Positions 16,564 to 25,056 of a stretch of 35,759 nt of DNA are shown here, in pieces. Within the stretch, counting starts at the first letter, position 1. Each line of letters opens with the position of its first letter. The stretch lies in contig JAIRTP010000020.1 in NCBI GenBank assembly GCA_031254805.1, positions 1-35,759 of the forward strand, in the 5' to 3' direction. Made by a program: the position numbers and the translations under genes. The DNA is from Bacteroidales bacterium. GTDB lineage: Bacteria; Bacteroidota; Bacteroidia; Bacteroidales; WRLA01. The notes under the pieces are model-generated. The model was not told the DNA's origin, made no database searches, and saw nothing but the letters and a program-made list of their open reading frames with translations.

Positions 16564-17058
16564 ATGGAACTTGTAACTCCCGGAATCGGATTAATATTTT
16601 GGATGAGCGTTGCTTTTCTCCTGCTTTTGGTTCTATTACGAAAATTTGCATGGAGGCCGATATTGAAGATGTTGAAAGAGCGCGAAACCGCTATTGACAA
16701 CGCTTTGACGGCGGCAGACAAAGCGCGCGAAGAGTTGAAAGTGTTAGAAGAGAAAAACATTGCTATGGCTAAAAGTCAAAAAGAACAACATTTAGCCATG
16801 TTGCAAGAAACCGAAAAGCTTCGCGCCAAAATTCTTGAAGAAGCAAAAGAAGACGCTAAAAATCAGGCCGAAATGTTGATGCAGCAAGCGCGCGATCGAA
16901 TTGAACATGAAAAAAAATTAGCCTTTTTAGAGCTCAAAAGAGATATGGCGAATCTGTCCATCGAAATTGCTTCAAAAGTCTTAAAGGAGCAACTTAAATC
17001 AGATCAAAAAGCAATGGAATTTGCCGAAGGTTTAGTCGATGAAATGCAACTAAATTAG
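16564..17058 (+). CDS. atpF: ATP synthase F0 subunit b
   Basis: Subunit b links the membrane part to F1 as the outer stalk. The 164-residue protein has a single N-terminal membrane helix (GLIFWMSVAFLLLLVLLRKF, about 8-27), the typical WRPILKMLKERE junction, then a long charged coiled coil (about 45-130) and a C-terminal segment ending in FAEGLVDEMQLN. Its start is 24 nt after the pseudouridine synthase stop. Subunits a and c, which normally precede it in the operon, are not found in the window. Confidence 0.94.
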   Translation: MELVTPGIGLIFWMSVAFLLLLVLLRKFAWRPILKMLKERETAIDNALTAADKAREELKVLEEKNIAMAKSQKEQHLAMLQETEKLRAKILEEAKEDAKNQAEMLMQQARDRIEHEKKLAFLELKRDMANLSIEIASKVLKEQLKSDQKAMEFAEGLVDEMQLN

Positions 17059-17064
17059 GAGATT

Positions 17065-17622
17065 ATGCTTTTCAATACGGTATCTTTACGTTACGCGAAA
17101 GCCCTCATCGAACTTTGTAACGAGAAAAATTTAACGGAGAGCGTATATGCAAATATGAAAGAGATGCAATATCTTCTTGCCGAATCGTATGAATTGAGGA
17201 ATTTTTTGAAAACGCCTCAGATCGACGACAAAACCAAATCTTCTTTGGTTAAAAAGATATTTGCACCTTATTTTCAGGAAGTTACCGTTAGTTTTTTGAC
17301 ACTTTTAATACGAAAAGGACGTAGCGATTTGATCATTTATATTGTTTATCAGTTTATTGAATTGTATCGCCAACAAACCGGAATTATTTTGGCGCAAGTA
17401 CGTAGCGCTACGCCGATGAGCGAAACGATGCAACAAAAGATCGTCGAGAAAGTAAAAACGGCGACCGGATCGGATAAAATCGAAATAGATGTACAAATAG
17501 ATAAAACGTTGTTAGGAGGTTATAAACTTTATTTCAACGGTAAAAGTTACGATGCAAGTATTAAGAAAGAGCTGGATGAGATAAAATCTCTTCTTACAAG
17601 CAATAAAACGGCTACCTGCTAA
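17065..17622 (+). CDS. atpH: ATP synthase F1 subunit delta
   Basis: Subunit delta joins the b stalk to the top of the F1 alpha/beta ring. The 185-residue length is normal. The N-terminal helical domain begins with [17 protein letters not shown], and the C-terminal domain carries the family signature [20 protein letters not shown] with a final DEIKSLLTS. The gene starts six bases after the atpF stop; AGGAG (17057-17061) overlaps that stop and lies four bases before the ATG, a rare good ribosome binding site in this window. Confidence 0.95.
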   Translation: MLFNTVSLRYAKALIELCNEKNLTESVYANMKEMQYLLAESYELRNFLKTPQIDDKTKSSLVKKIFAPYFQEVTVSFLTLLIRKGRSDLIIYIVYQFIELYRQQTGIILAQVRSATPMSETMQQKIVEKVKTATGSDKIEIDVQIDKTLLGGYKLYFNGKSYDASIKKELDEIKSLLTSNKTATC

Positions 17623-17650
17623 ACTATTAGAGAATAAATTTCAAGAATAT

Positions 17651-19249
17651 ATGTCACAAATAAAACCTGCTGAAGTATCGGCAATTTTAAGACAGGAACT
17701 TACCAAATTCAAAGATGACAAAGAATTGGAAGAAGTCGGCACGATCTTGCAAATCGGCGACGGAATTGCGAGGATTTACGGATTGACCAATGTTGAATCG
17801 GGAGAGTTGATCGATTTTGGCGCTGAAGGATTACAGGGAATCGCCCTTAACCTTGAAGAAGATAATGTAGGCGTGGTGCTTTTAGGCAGCGCCGGAGCGT
17901 TAAAAGAAGGCGCGACGGCGAGAAGAGCGCACCGGATCGCTTCCATTCAAGTATCCGAAGGAATGGTCGGACGTATTGTAAATACTTTGGGAGAACCGAT
18001 CGACGGTAAAGGCGATATTCTCGGGGAAAAAATATCGATGCCGTTGGAACGGAAGGCTCCCGGCGTTATTTTCCGTCAGCCTGTGAATGAACCGTTACAG
18101 ACCGGTATTAAAGCTATCGACAGCATGATCCCGATCGGACGCGGACAAAGAGAATTAATCATTGGCGACCGTCAAACAGGAAAATCGGCAATCGTTGCGG
18201 ATATTATCATGAACCAACGCCGTTTTTATGAAATGGGAGAGCCGGTATACTGCATTTACGTAGCAATCGGACAAAAAGGTTCTACTATTGCCAACCTTGT
18301 TCAAACGCTGAGCGATCATGGGGCCATGGATTATACGATCATTGTGGCGGCGACGGCTTCCGACTCGGCGGCAATGCAATATTACGCTCCATTTGCCGGA
18401 GCTTCTATCGGAGAATTTTTCCGCGATACGGGACGCGCCGCTTTGGTTATTTACGACGACCTTTCTAAACAGGCTGTCGCTTATCGCGAGGTTTCTTTGT
18501 TATTGCGCCGTCCTCCGGGAAGAGAAGCTTATCCCGGCGATGTTTTTTATCTCCATTCGCGTTTGTTGGAACGCGCCGCAAAGATCATTCAAGACGACGG
18601 TATTGCAGCTAAAATGAACGATCTCCCCGAATGTTTGGTCGGAAAGGTCAAAGGAGGAGGATCGTTGACGGCGTTGCCGATCATTGAAACGCAAGCGGGA
18701 GACGTTTCCGCATATATTCCGACCAATGTGATCTCTATCACCGACGGACAGATATTTCTTGAAACGGGATTATTCAATAGCGGCATTCGTCCGGCAATTA
18801 ACGTCGGAATATCCGTTTCGCGGGTGGGAGGCAGCGCGCAGATTAAGTCCATGAAAAGCGTATCGGGAATGTTACGTCTCGACCAAGCGCAATACCGTGA
18901 GTTGGAAGCATTTTCGAAGTTTGGTTCCGACCTCGACGCTTCAACGTTGGCGACCATCGAAAAAGGAAAGCGAAATGTTGAAATATTGAAACAACCGCAA
19001 TATTCGCCCATGCCTGTAGAAAAACAGATAGCGATTATTTATTGCGGCGTTAATGATCTGATGAGAGATGTTCCGACCAATAAAATTGTAGATTTCGAAA
19101 AAGAGTTTTTGGCGAATATGGAAAATTTCCATAAAGAGATATTGGAATCTTTGAGAAAAGGAGTTATTAGCGAGAAAGAGACCGAAGTCCTCAAAAAAAT
19201 AGCCGCCGAAGTAGCTGAAAAGTTTTCGGTTGACAAGTACTCTCATTAA
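17651..19249 (+). CDS. atpA: ATP synthase F1 subunit alpha
   Basis: At 532 residues this is a full-length alpha subunit. The Walker A GDRQTGKS lies at 172-179. The arginine-finger region is in the [20 protein letters not shown] to [20 protein letters not shown] segment. The N-terminal beta barrel (about 25-95) and the C-terminal helical bundle are intact. Alpha subunits bind nucleotide non-catalytically and contribute to the catalytic sites on beta. It lies 28 nt after atpH and 17 nt before atpG. The beta subunit gene is not in the window. Confidence 0.98.
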   Translation: MSQIKPAEVSAILRQELTKFKDDKELEEVGTILQIGDGIARIYGLTNVESGELIDFGAEGLQGIALNLEEDNVGVVLLGSAGALKEGATARRAHRIASIQVSEGMVGRIVNTLGEPIDGKGDILGEKISMPLERKAPGVIFRQPVNEPLQTGIKAIDSMIPIGRGQRELIIGDRQTGKSAIVADIIMNQRRFYEMGEPVYCIYVAIGQKGSTIANLVQTLSDHGAMDYTIIVAATASDSAAMQYYAPFAGASIGEFFRDTGRAALVIYDDLSKQAVAYREVSLLLRRPPGREAYPGDVFYLHSRLLERAAKIIQDDGIAAKMNDLPECLVGKVKGGGSLTALPIIETQAGDVSAYIPTNVISITDGQIFLETGLFNSGIRPAINVGISVSRVGGSAQIKSMKSVSGMLRLDQAQYRELEAFSKFGSDLDASTLATIEKGKRNVEILKQPQYSPMPVEKQIAIIYCGVNDLMRDVPTNKIVDFEKEFLANMENFHKEILESLRKGVISEKETEVLKKIAAEVAEKFSVDKYSH

Positions 19250-19266
19250 AAAGGGCGGAAAAATAG

Positions 19267-20166
19267 ATGGCAAATTTAAAGGAAATACGTACCCGAATCG
19301 AATCGGTCGAATCGACGCAACAAATCACTACGGCCATGCGTATGGTCTCTGCTTCAAAGTTGCGTAAAGCCCAATTGGCTTTTTCTACCATTCAACCTTA
19401 TGCGCAGAATCTTCTTTTTCTCACGAGGAATATTGCGAATCTTTTTAATAAGCCTATCAAAAATAGCGTTGATATAGATTCTCACGAGAAAGAAAAGGCA
19501 TTAGATAATGTTTTGTTATTTGTGTTTTCGAGTAATCGCGGATTATGCGGAGCGTTTAATTCTAATATTGCAAAATATGTTCGCGAGCTTATCCGGACCA
19601 AATATCATGAGCATTTAGAGCAAGGGCGGCTATCTATTATGGCGGCAGGACGCCGTATCGGGGATATTTTGGAAAAAGAATCTTTTCCGATAACGGCCAC
19701 ATATCACGATTTCCTCAACAAAATAGATTATAAAGAAGTATGTCTGTTGTCTAATGAATTACTGGAAAAATTTGAGGAGGGAACTTATCAAAAAATTGTG
19801 TTTATTTATAACAAATTTAAAACCGTTTTAACGCAAGAACTGACAGAAGAGCAGTTTTTGCCTATTCTTCCTCCCGAAATGGACGAAACAAACGCTGTGG
19901 AAGAAGAATATATTATGGAACCGAATAAAGAAGACGTTGCGAGGGCTTTGTACCCGAAAGTATTAAGTATTCATCTTTACCGTACTTTTTTAGGATCGCT
20001 TGCCGCCGAAGAAGGCGCGCGTATGACGGCCATGCAACAAGCGAGCGATAACGCTTCCGTTTTGTTAAAAGAGTTGAAGATAACCTATAACAAAGAACGT
20101 CAAGCGGCGATTACGAATGAATTGATTGAAATTATCAGCGGTTCGGAGACGTTGAAAAATGGATAA
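19267..20166 (+). CDS. atpG: ATP synthase F1 subunit gamma
   Basis: Gamma is the rotating central shaft. The 299-residue protein has the paired terminal coiled-coil helices: KEIRTRIESVESTQQITTAM near the start and EEGARMTAMQQASDNASVLL near the end, with SNRGLCGAFNSNI in the middle, all family signatures. The conserved TNELIEIISGSE closes the protein. It is the last gene of the atpFHAG group; 218 bp separate it from the exporter locus. A short hairpin at 20275-20290 could end the transcript. Confidence 0.97.
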   Translation: MANLKEIRTRIESVESTQQITTAMRMVSASKLRKAQLAFSTIQPYAQNLLFLTRNIANLFNKPIKNSVDIDSHEKEKALDNVLLFVFSSNRGLCGAFNSNIAKYVRELIRTKYHEHLEQGRLSIMAAGRRIGDILEKESFPITATYHDFLNKIDYKEVCLLSNELLEKFEEGTYQKIVFIYNKFKTVLTQELTEEQFLPILPPEMDETNAVEEEYIMEPNKEDVARALYPKVLSIHLYRTFLGSLAAEEGARMTAMQQASDNASVLLKELKITYNKERQAAITNELIEIISGSETLKNG

Positions 20167-20274
20167 AACCGGAACGATTGTAGCGCGATTGCTATATCGT
20201 TCAAAAACCTCGTTTTCACCGAATTGAACGACAAAAACAATCCATACAAAATAAAAATGGGAGAACGTACATTT

Positions 20275-20290
20275 TGTCCGATTTCGGACA
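20275..20290. promoter_or_regulatory. Perfect palindrome TGTCCGATTTCGGACA upstream of the exporter genes
   Basis: TGTCCGA (20275-20281) and TCGGACA (20284-20290) form a perfect 16-bp inverted repeat. Two readings are possible. It may be an upstream activating site for the Fis-type DNA-binding domain of the nearby sigma-54 regulator: its centre is about 55 bp upstream of the -24 element. Or it may be a short intrinsic terminator after atpG, since ATGTTTTTA follows, but the loop would be tiny and the T run is broken. I slightly prefer the first reading because of its position. Confidence 0.45.
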
Positions 20291-20334
20291 TGTTTTTATT
20301 TTGTAACATATTGAAATAAAGCTAACAGCGTGTT

Positions 20335-20350
20335 TTGCACAGCGCTTGTA
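20335..20350 (+). promoter_or_regulatory. Candidate sigma-54 (-24/-12) promoter of the exporter genes
   Basis: TTGCAC at 20335-20340 and TTGTA at 20346-20350 are separated by five bases, the exact spacing of the sigma-54 consensus TGGCAC-N5-TTGCA. Each half has one mismatch, and each mismatch falls in the normally invariant GG or GC pair, so the match is degenerate. Start of transcription would fall near 20360, 25 nt before the adaptor ATG at 20385. No TAnnTTTG box is seen here. The neighbouring sigma-54-dependent regulator makes the call more likely. Confidence 0.4.
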
Positions 20351-20384
20351 TATTGATGAAAAAAATTACAAAATTCATCAATAA

Positions 20385-21629
20385 ATGGACAGGGAAATTT
20401 CCAAAAGCGTTCGCAGAAAAGAGGCTCGAAAACGAGTTTTAAAATATGCCGCAATTTTATTGGCTGTAATTTTGATCATCGCCGTCCTCATGAACCTTTT
20501 GAGGAGCGTTCTCTCCATGAAAAATATTATTGTGGGAACGGTCGACAACGGAACGTTGGAGGTCACGGTCAACGCTTCCGGAAAAGTTACGCCTCTGATA
20601 GAAGAGATCATCGTCTCGCCGATCAATTCGCGTATCGTAGAGGTGTATAAGAATCTCGGCGACGCGCTAAAAACCGGAGAACCGATTTTGCAATTGGAAT
20701 TATCTTCTGTCGAGACCGAATACAAACAAAAATTGGACGAGAGAGAAATAAAAAAGAGTAAACTGGCTCAATTGAGAATCAATTTGGAAAACGCGCTTTC
20801 CGAATTACAGATGCAGCAGAGCGTGAAAGAGATGCAACTCCGCCAACTTTATACCGAACTCCAAAACGAAAAATATTTGGATAGCATCGGCGCCAGCGCT
20901 TTCGACAAAGTGCGCCAGATATCGTTGAATTATGAAGTCGCAAAATTGGAATTAGAACAACTAAAACAACAGATTGAGAATCAGAAAGCCAATGCCGAAG
21001 CGGAACTCAAAGTATGGCAATTGGACTTGAACATTTTTGAAAAATCATTAGCGGAAAGTGAACGTTTGTTAAAGAATGCACGTATTTTATCTCCCCAAAA
21101 TGCTACGTTGACTTTTGTTAATAATCAGCTCGGTTCTCAAGTAGCGGCCGGTTCCCAGGTTGCCATTGTCTCCGACTTGAGCCGTTTTAAGATTGAGGCT
21201 GAAATAGCGGGAAGTTATGCCGATAGAGTACGCGTCGGATCGAAAGTGATCGTTAAGACAGGAATGTTCAAATTAACGGGAACGGCCGTGAATATTACGC
21301 CTTCGGTAAAAAACGGAACAATCTCTTTTATAGTTATTTTGGACGATCCGGAAAATGCTCAATTGAGAAGCGGCCTTAAAACCGACGTACATGTTAATTA
21401 CGGTATTAAAGATAATATTTTGAGAATACCGAACTCCTCTTATTATATTGGAAAAGGGAATTATGAGCTGTGGGTAATCAACGGAAATATGGCGGAAAAA
21501 CGAAAAGTACAATTAGGAGAGAGTAGTTTTGAGTATGTGGAAGTTGTCGGCGGGCTTCAGAAAGGAGAACAAGTGATCCTTTCTGATATGAGCCAGCATA
21601 AAAATAAGCAAAGGATAAAAATCAGATAG
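20385..21629 (+). CDS. Periplasmic adaptor (membrane fusion) subunit, HlyD/MacA type
   Basis: The 414-residue protein has a basic cytoplasmic start, one membrane helix at about 20-41 (YAAILLAVILIIAVLMNLLR) and a periplasmic adaptor. The first half-lipoyl strand region follows (GTLEVTVNASGKVTPL), then a long alpha hairpin of about 125 residues (115-240), the second lipoyl half with SPQNATLTFVNNQLGSQVAA, and a beta-barrel with RVRVGSKVIVKTG and LRSGLKTDVHVNYG. Such adaptors join an inner membrane ABC pump to a TolC-type channel. The order adaptor-ATPase-permeases-channel here supports a complete tripartite exporter. It is the first gene behind the candidate sigma-54 promoter. Confidence 0.92.
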   Translation: MDREISKSVRRKEARKRVLKYAAILLAVILIIAVLMNLLRSVLSMKNIIVGTVDNGTLEVTVNASGKVTPLIEEIIVSPINSRIVEVYKNLGDALKTGEPILQLELSSVETEYKQKLDEREIKKSKLAQLRINLENALSELQMQQSVKEMQLRQLYTELQNEKYLDSIGASAFDKVRQISLNYEVAKLELEQLKQQIENQKANAEAELKVWQLDLNIFEKSLAESERLLKNARILSPQNATLTFVNNQLGSQVAAGSQVAIVSDLSRFKIEAEIAGSYADRVRVGSKVIVKTGMFKLTGTAVNITPSVKNGTISFIVILDDPENAQLRSGLKTDVHVNYGIKDNILRIPNSSYYIGKGNYELWVINGNMAEKRKVQLGESSFEYVEVVGGLQKGEQVILSDMSQHKNKQRIKIR

Positions 21630-21677
21630 AGAGAATATAAGTACGACGAGAAGCAATAATTAAATAATTTTAAAAGT

Positions 21678-22343
21678 ATGTCAATCATTAAATTAGAGGG
21701 CATAGCCAAAATATACCGAACCAAAGAGGTAGAAACATTAGCATTGGAAAATGTAAATCTGGAGGTAGCAAAGGGAGAATTTATTTCCGTTATGGGACCT
21801 TCGGGTTGCGGAAAAAGTACGCTTTTGAATATCATTGGCTTACTTGATGAGCCGACGTCGGGAAAAGTGTGCATTGACGAAACGGAGACCGAAAATATGA
21901 AAGACGCCGAGTTGGCAAATTTCCGCAATAAAACATTAGGATTTGTCTTTCAAAGTTTTCATTTGGTTAATTCTCTGAATGTTTTGGATAACGTAGAATT
22001 GCCGTTGCTCTACCGTAAACATGTAAAAAATCGTACGGAAAAAGCAAAAGCGGTATTAGAACGTGTCGGATTATCGCACAGAATGAAGCATTTTCCGTCG
22101 CAACTTTCCGGCGGACAATGCCAAAGAGTCGCCATCGCAAGGGCCTTGATCGGCAATCCGAAGATCATTCTCGCCGATGAGCCGACCGGTAATCTCGACA
22201 GTAAAATGGGAGCCGAAATCATCGAACTCTTGCATGAGTTAAACAACGAAGGAACGACCATCGTGATGGTAACGCACGACGAGCATATTGCCAAAACAAC
22301 GCGTCGTATCATTCGCTTCTTTGATGGAAGAAGGATTGAGTGA
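21678..22343 (+). CDS. ABC transporter ATPase, LolD/MacB type
   Basis: The 221-residue ATPase has all the motifs: Walker A GPSGCGKS (40-47), Q-loop Q92 in FVFQSFHLVNSLN, signature LSGGQCQR (143-150), Walker B ILADE (164-168) with the following PTGNLDS, and the switch histidine H200 in VMVTHDE. FQSFHLVNSLNVLDNVELPL is the typical LolD/MacB subgroup sequence. The signature has C in place of the more usual Q at its sixth position. It should power the two following FtsX-like permeases. It lies 48 nt after the adaptor and 48 nt before the first permease. Confidence 0.95.
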   Translation: MSIIKLEGIAKIYRTKEVETLALENVNLEVAKGEFISVMGPSGCGKSTLLNIIGLLDEPTSGKVCIDETETENMKDAELANFRNKTLGFVFQSFHLVNSLNVLDNVELPLLYRKHVKNRTEKAKAVLERVGLSHRMKHFPSQLSGGQCQRVAIARALIGNPKIILADEPTGNLDSKMGAEIIELLHELNNEGTTIVMVTHDEHIAKTTRRIIRFFDGRRIE

Positions 22344-22391
22344 GTTGAAAATCAGAAATTGAAGATGAAATAGTTTTGAAATCAAACAATT

Positions 22392-23639
22392 ATGTACAAA
22401 ATATATTTAAAACAAGCCTTTCAAATGTTGAAACAGAATAAGTTCGTTTCGGCAATTTCGATTATCGGAACAGCGTTGGCTATCATGATGGTGATGGTAA
22501 TCATCGTTACCGATCAAATAAAAACCAATAATATTGCGCCTGAGATAAATCGGAATAATAGCTTTTATCTTAAATACCATATTGAGAAATCCAAAGAAGA
22601 GGAAAATAGCTACAGCAGCGGTTGCGTTACTTACAATGTATATAAAAATTACCTTTCGGATGTTAAGTCGTATGATATGGCTACACTTTTCACTCCGGTT
22701 TGGAGCGATGAAAAATATATTATCCATGTCAATGAAAGTAAGATCAGACGTTTCGAACCGGTTCGACTATGCGATGCCGATTACTGGAAAGTTATGTCTT
22801 TCGATTTTGTCGAAGGGCGACCTTTCAATCAAATCGAATTTAACGACGGACTAAATAATGCTGTTCTTTCGGAGCGATTGGCAAAGGAACTGTTTGGAAA
22901 AGAATCTGCTTTGGATAAGACGGTTTATATTTTCAAACAACTGTATAAAGTGATAGGAGTTGTTAAAGATGTTTCCCAAACTTTTGAGTTTGCCTATTCG
23001 GAAGTTTGGGCGCCGTACACTACCGTCCCGAATTTCGAAGAAGAGGGGTACCATGCCATTTATGTTATAGATGATAAAGACAAAAGATCTCTTTTTTACG
23101 AAGAAATGAGAGATGTGGAAAGAAAATACAATGCAAATGAAGATTGGAATTTAACCTTACAAGGTCCATATAATCACCGTTTGCAAATGGGTGCATCATA
23201 CAGCAATGTAAAACCTGAGTTTGTTTTGATTATACTAAAATATGTCTTTATCATCGCTATCTTGCTTGTTATTCCCGCTATTAATTTATCAAGTTTTAGC
23301 ATTTCGGCAGTTAAAAAACGAACGGAAGAGATTGGTATCAGGAAAGCTTTCGGAGCGAGAAATAAAAGTATTTTGTTGCAAGTACTGTACGAAAATCTTT
23401 TTACAGCTATCATCGGCGGGTTTATAGGGCTTATTTTGTCGTATTTTACAGTGATTTGGCTTAAGGAATGGCTTTTCAATGTAACTACCGGCGATTCTAT
23501 TCCGCTCGTAGCTTTTGTGTCGCCGGCCGTATTTTTGTATGTTTTTTTGGTATGCGTTCTGTTAAACTTGATATCATCCATAGTTCCGGCATATAAAGCG
23601 TCAAAAATGAATATTGTATTATCACTTAACCAAAAATAA
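22392..23639 (+). CDS. ABC transporter permease, FtsX/MacB type (first)
   Basis: This 415-residue protein has the MacB-like layout. One helix lies at the N terminus (FVSAISIIGTALAIMMVMVIIV, about 18-39), then a periplasmic MacB-type domain (about 40-275), then three helices. The FtsX core motif is FSISAVKKRTEEIGIRKAFGARNKSILLQ, here given as the stretch around 306-334. The end is ISSIVPAYKASKMNIVLSL. The ATPase is a separate protein, unlike in MacB. It is eight bases from the second permease, and the two are quite different, so they probably form a heterodimer. Such pumps act mechanically on periplasmic substrates; the substrate is unknown. Confidence 0.9.
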   Translation: MYKIYLKQAFQMLKQNKFVSAISIIGTALAIMMVMVIIVTDQIKTNNIAPEINRNNSFYLKYHIEKSKEEENSYSSGCVTYNVYKNYLSDVKSYDMATLFTPVWSDEKYIIHVNESKIRRFEPVRLCDADYWKVMSFDFVEGRPFNQIEFNDGLNNAVLSERLAKELFGKESALDKTVYIFKQLYKVIGVVKDVSQTFEFAYSEVWAPYTTVPNFEEEGYHAIYVIDDKDKRSLFYEEMRDVERKYNANEDWNLTLQGPYNHRLQMGASYSNVKPEFVLIILKYVFIIAILLVIPAINLSSFSISAVKKRTEEIGIRKAFGARNKSILLQVLYENLFTAIIGGFIGLILSYFTVIWLKEWLFNVTTGDSIPLVAFVSPAVFLYVFLVCVLLNLISSIVPAYKASKMNIVLSLNQK

Positions 23640-23647
23640 TTTATAAT

Positions 23648-24961
23648 ATGCTAAAACATCTTTTTAAAATAATATGGACGGAACGCAAGGTAAACGCTTG
23701 GATTCTTGTAGAACTTATCTTAGCGTTCGCAATACTTTGGTTTTGTTGTGATTACTTGCTTTACTCAACGCAAAAATTATTAGAACCAAAAGGTTTTAAT
23801 ACCGAGCATACTTATATAATTGATATTTGGAACGAAGACGAAGGCTTATTTGAAGATATTGATTATGAAGAGATGGAAGAAGAAGAGTTTAATGTTGGGT
23901 ATACAAACGCCCGTACGATAGTCTCAAATTGGAGTGATGCAATATGGGAAATTTATGATAGAATTAAGCGTCATCCGGCTGTAGAACATGCAAGCTTATC
24001 GCTTTATGCAACTCCTTATGCCGGTTCATATGCTGGAAATACCTTTTGGTTTGATTCTATTTCATTCGGCGCTCAAATAAAAAAAGTCACGCCTGAATTT
24101 TTTGATGTTTATCAAATAGACATTTTAAAGGGTCGAAAGTTTAATGAAACGGATGATATTACGGAAAATAATATCATAATAAGCGGCGCCCAAGATAATA
24201 TTTATAAAAAAATAAACTTTTTGCAGATTGACACATTGCTTAGTTATAGAAAAGAAAGTAAATATAATGTAATAGGCGTTGCCGAACCGACAAAACGATT
24301 AGAGTTTGAAAATTATACGCCGGCCGTATATCTTTATTTGAGTAAAAGCGATGAGCAACTCATTGGAGAATTATCTTCTTTCTTTAGGGAATTTAGCGTT
24401 AGAGTAAAACCGGAAGCTGATAAAAATTTTGCCGAGTCATTTTTAAATGACATGCAAAGTCAATTGGAGATTGAACCCTTCTTTCTTGCCTCGGTTATAC
24501 CACTAAAAGACAGACGTTCAGAATATATGCAAATTGGCGAATACAGTAATGGATTTAAAAGTATCTATTCCATTTCAGCGTTTTTAATAATAAACATCGT
24601 TCTTTGCGTGATGGGAACTTTTTGGCTTCGTATACAATCGCGCCGCTCTAATATTGGATTGCGTATGGCTTTAGGCGCGTCAAAAAGGTCTATACAGGTA
24701 TTTTTTCTTGTAGAAACGCTTTTATTGTTGTTTTTGGCAAGCATTGTAGCATTCTTGTTATGTATCAATATCAATGAAATATTATCAGAGATATTAAAAG
24801 AAATAGAATTGCCGATAATTGGCAGAAGCGAATTTGGCGCGTATATCTCCAATTATCTTATAACATTCTTTATCATGGCAATAATTGCAGCGCTTTCCGT
24901 ATGGTATCCTGCGAAGAAAGCGTCCGATATCCAACCGGTTGAAGCGTTGAGGGAGGAATAG
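23648..24961 (+). CDS. ABC transporter permease, FtsX/MacB type (second)
   Basis: The 437-residue protein has the same layout as its neighbour but little sequence likeness. There is a first helix at about 17-38 (WILVELILAFAILWFCCDYL) and a periplasmic domain with an unusually acidic start (DIWNEDEGLFEDIDYEEMEE, residues 59-78). Three C-terminal helices follow around RSNIGLRMALGASKRSIQVF, ending WYPAKKASDIQPVEALREE, which is the classic FtsX-permease end. It should pair with the first permease. A short low-complexity AATTGAGA-like spacer separates it from the channel gene. Confidence 0.9.
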   Translation: MLKHLFKIIWTERKVNAWILVELILAFAILWFCCDYLLYSTQKLLEPKGFNTEHTYIIDIWNEDEGLFEDIDYEEMEEEEFNVGYTNARTIVSNWSDAIWEIYDRIKRHPAVEHASLSLYATPYAGSYAGNTFWFDSISFGAQIKKVTPEFFDVYQIDILKGRKFNETDDITENNIIISGAQDNIYKKINFLQIDTLLSYRKESKYNVIGVAEPTKRLEFENYTPAVYLYLSKSDEQLIGELSSFFREFSVRVKPEADKNFAESFLNDMQSQLEIEPFFLASVIPLKDRRSEYMQIGEYSNGFKSIYSISAFLIINIVLCVMGTFWLRIQSRRSNIGLRMALGASKRSIQVFFLVETLLLLFLASIVAFLLCININEILSEILKEIELPIIGRSEFGAYISNYLITFFIMAIIAALSVWYPAKKASDIQPVEALREE

Positions 24962-25056
24962 AAGAGAATTGAGAATGAGAAATTAAAAATAGGGAATTGG
25001 GTGTGGAAAAAAATCTTGAAATTTTTGAATCGCTTGTAACTTATATTTATAAATCT

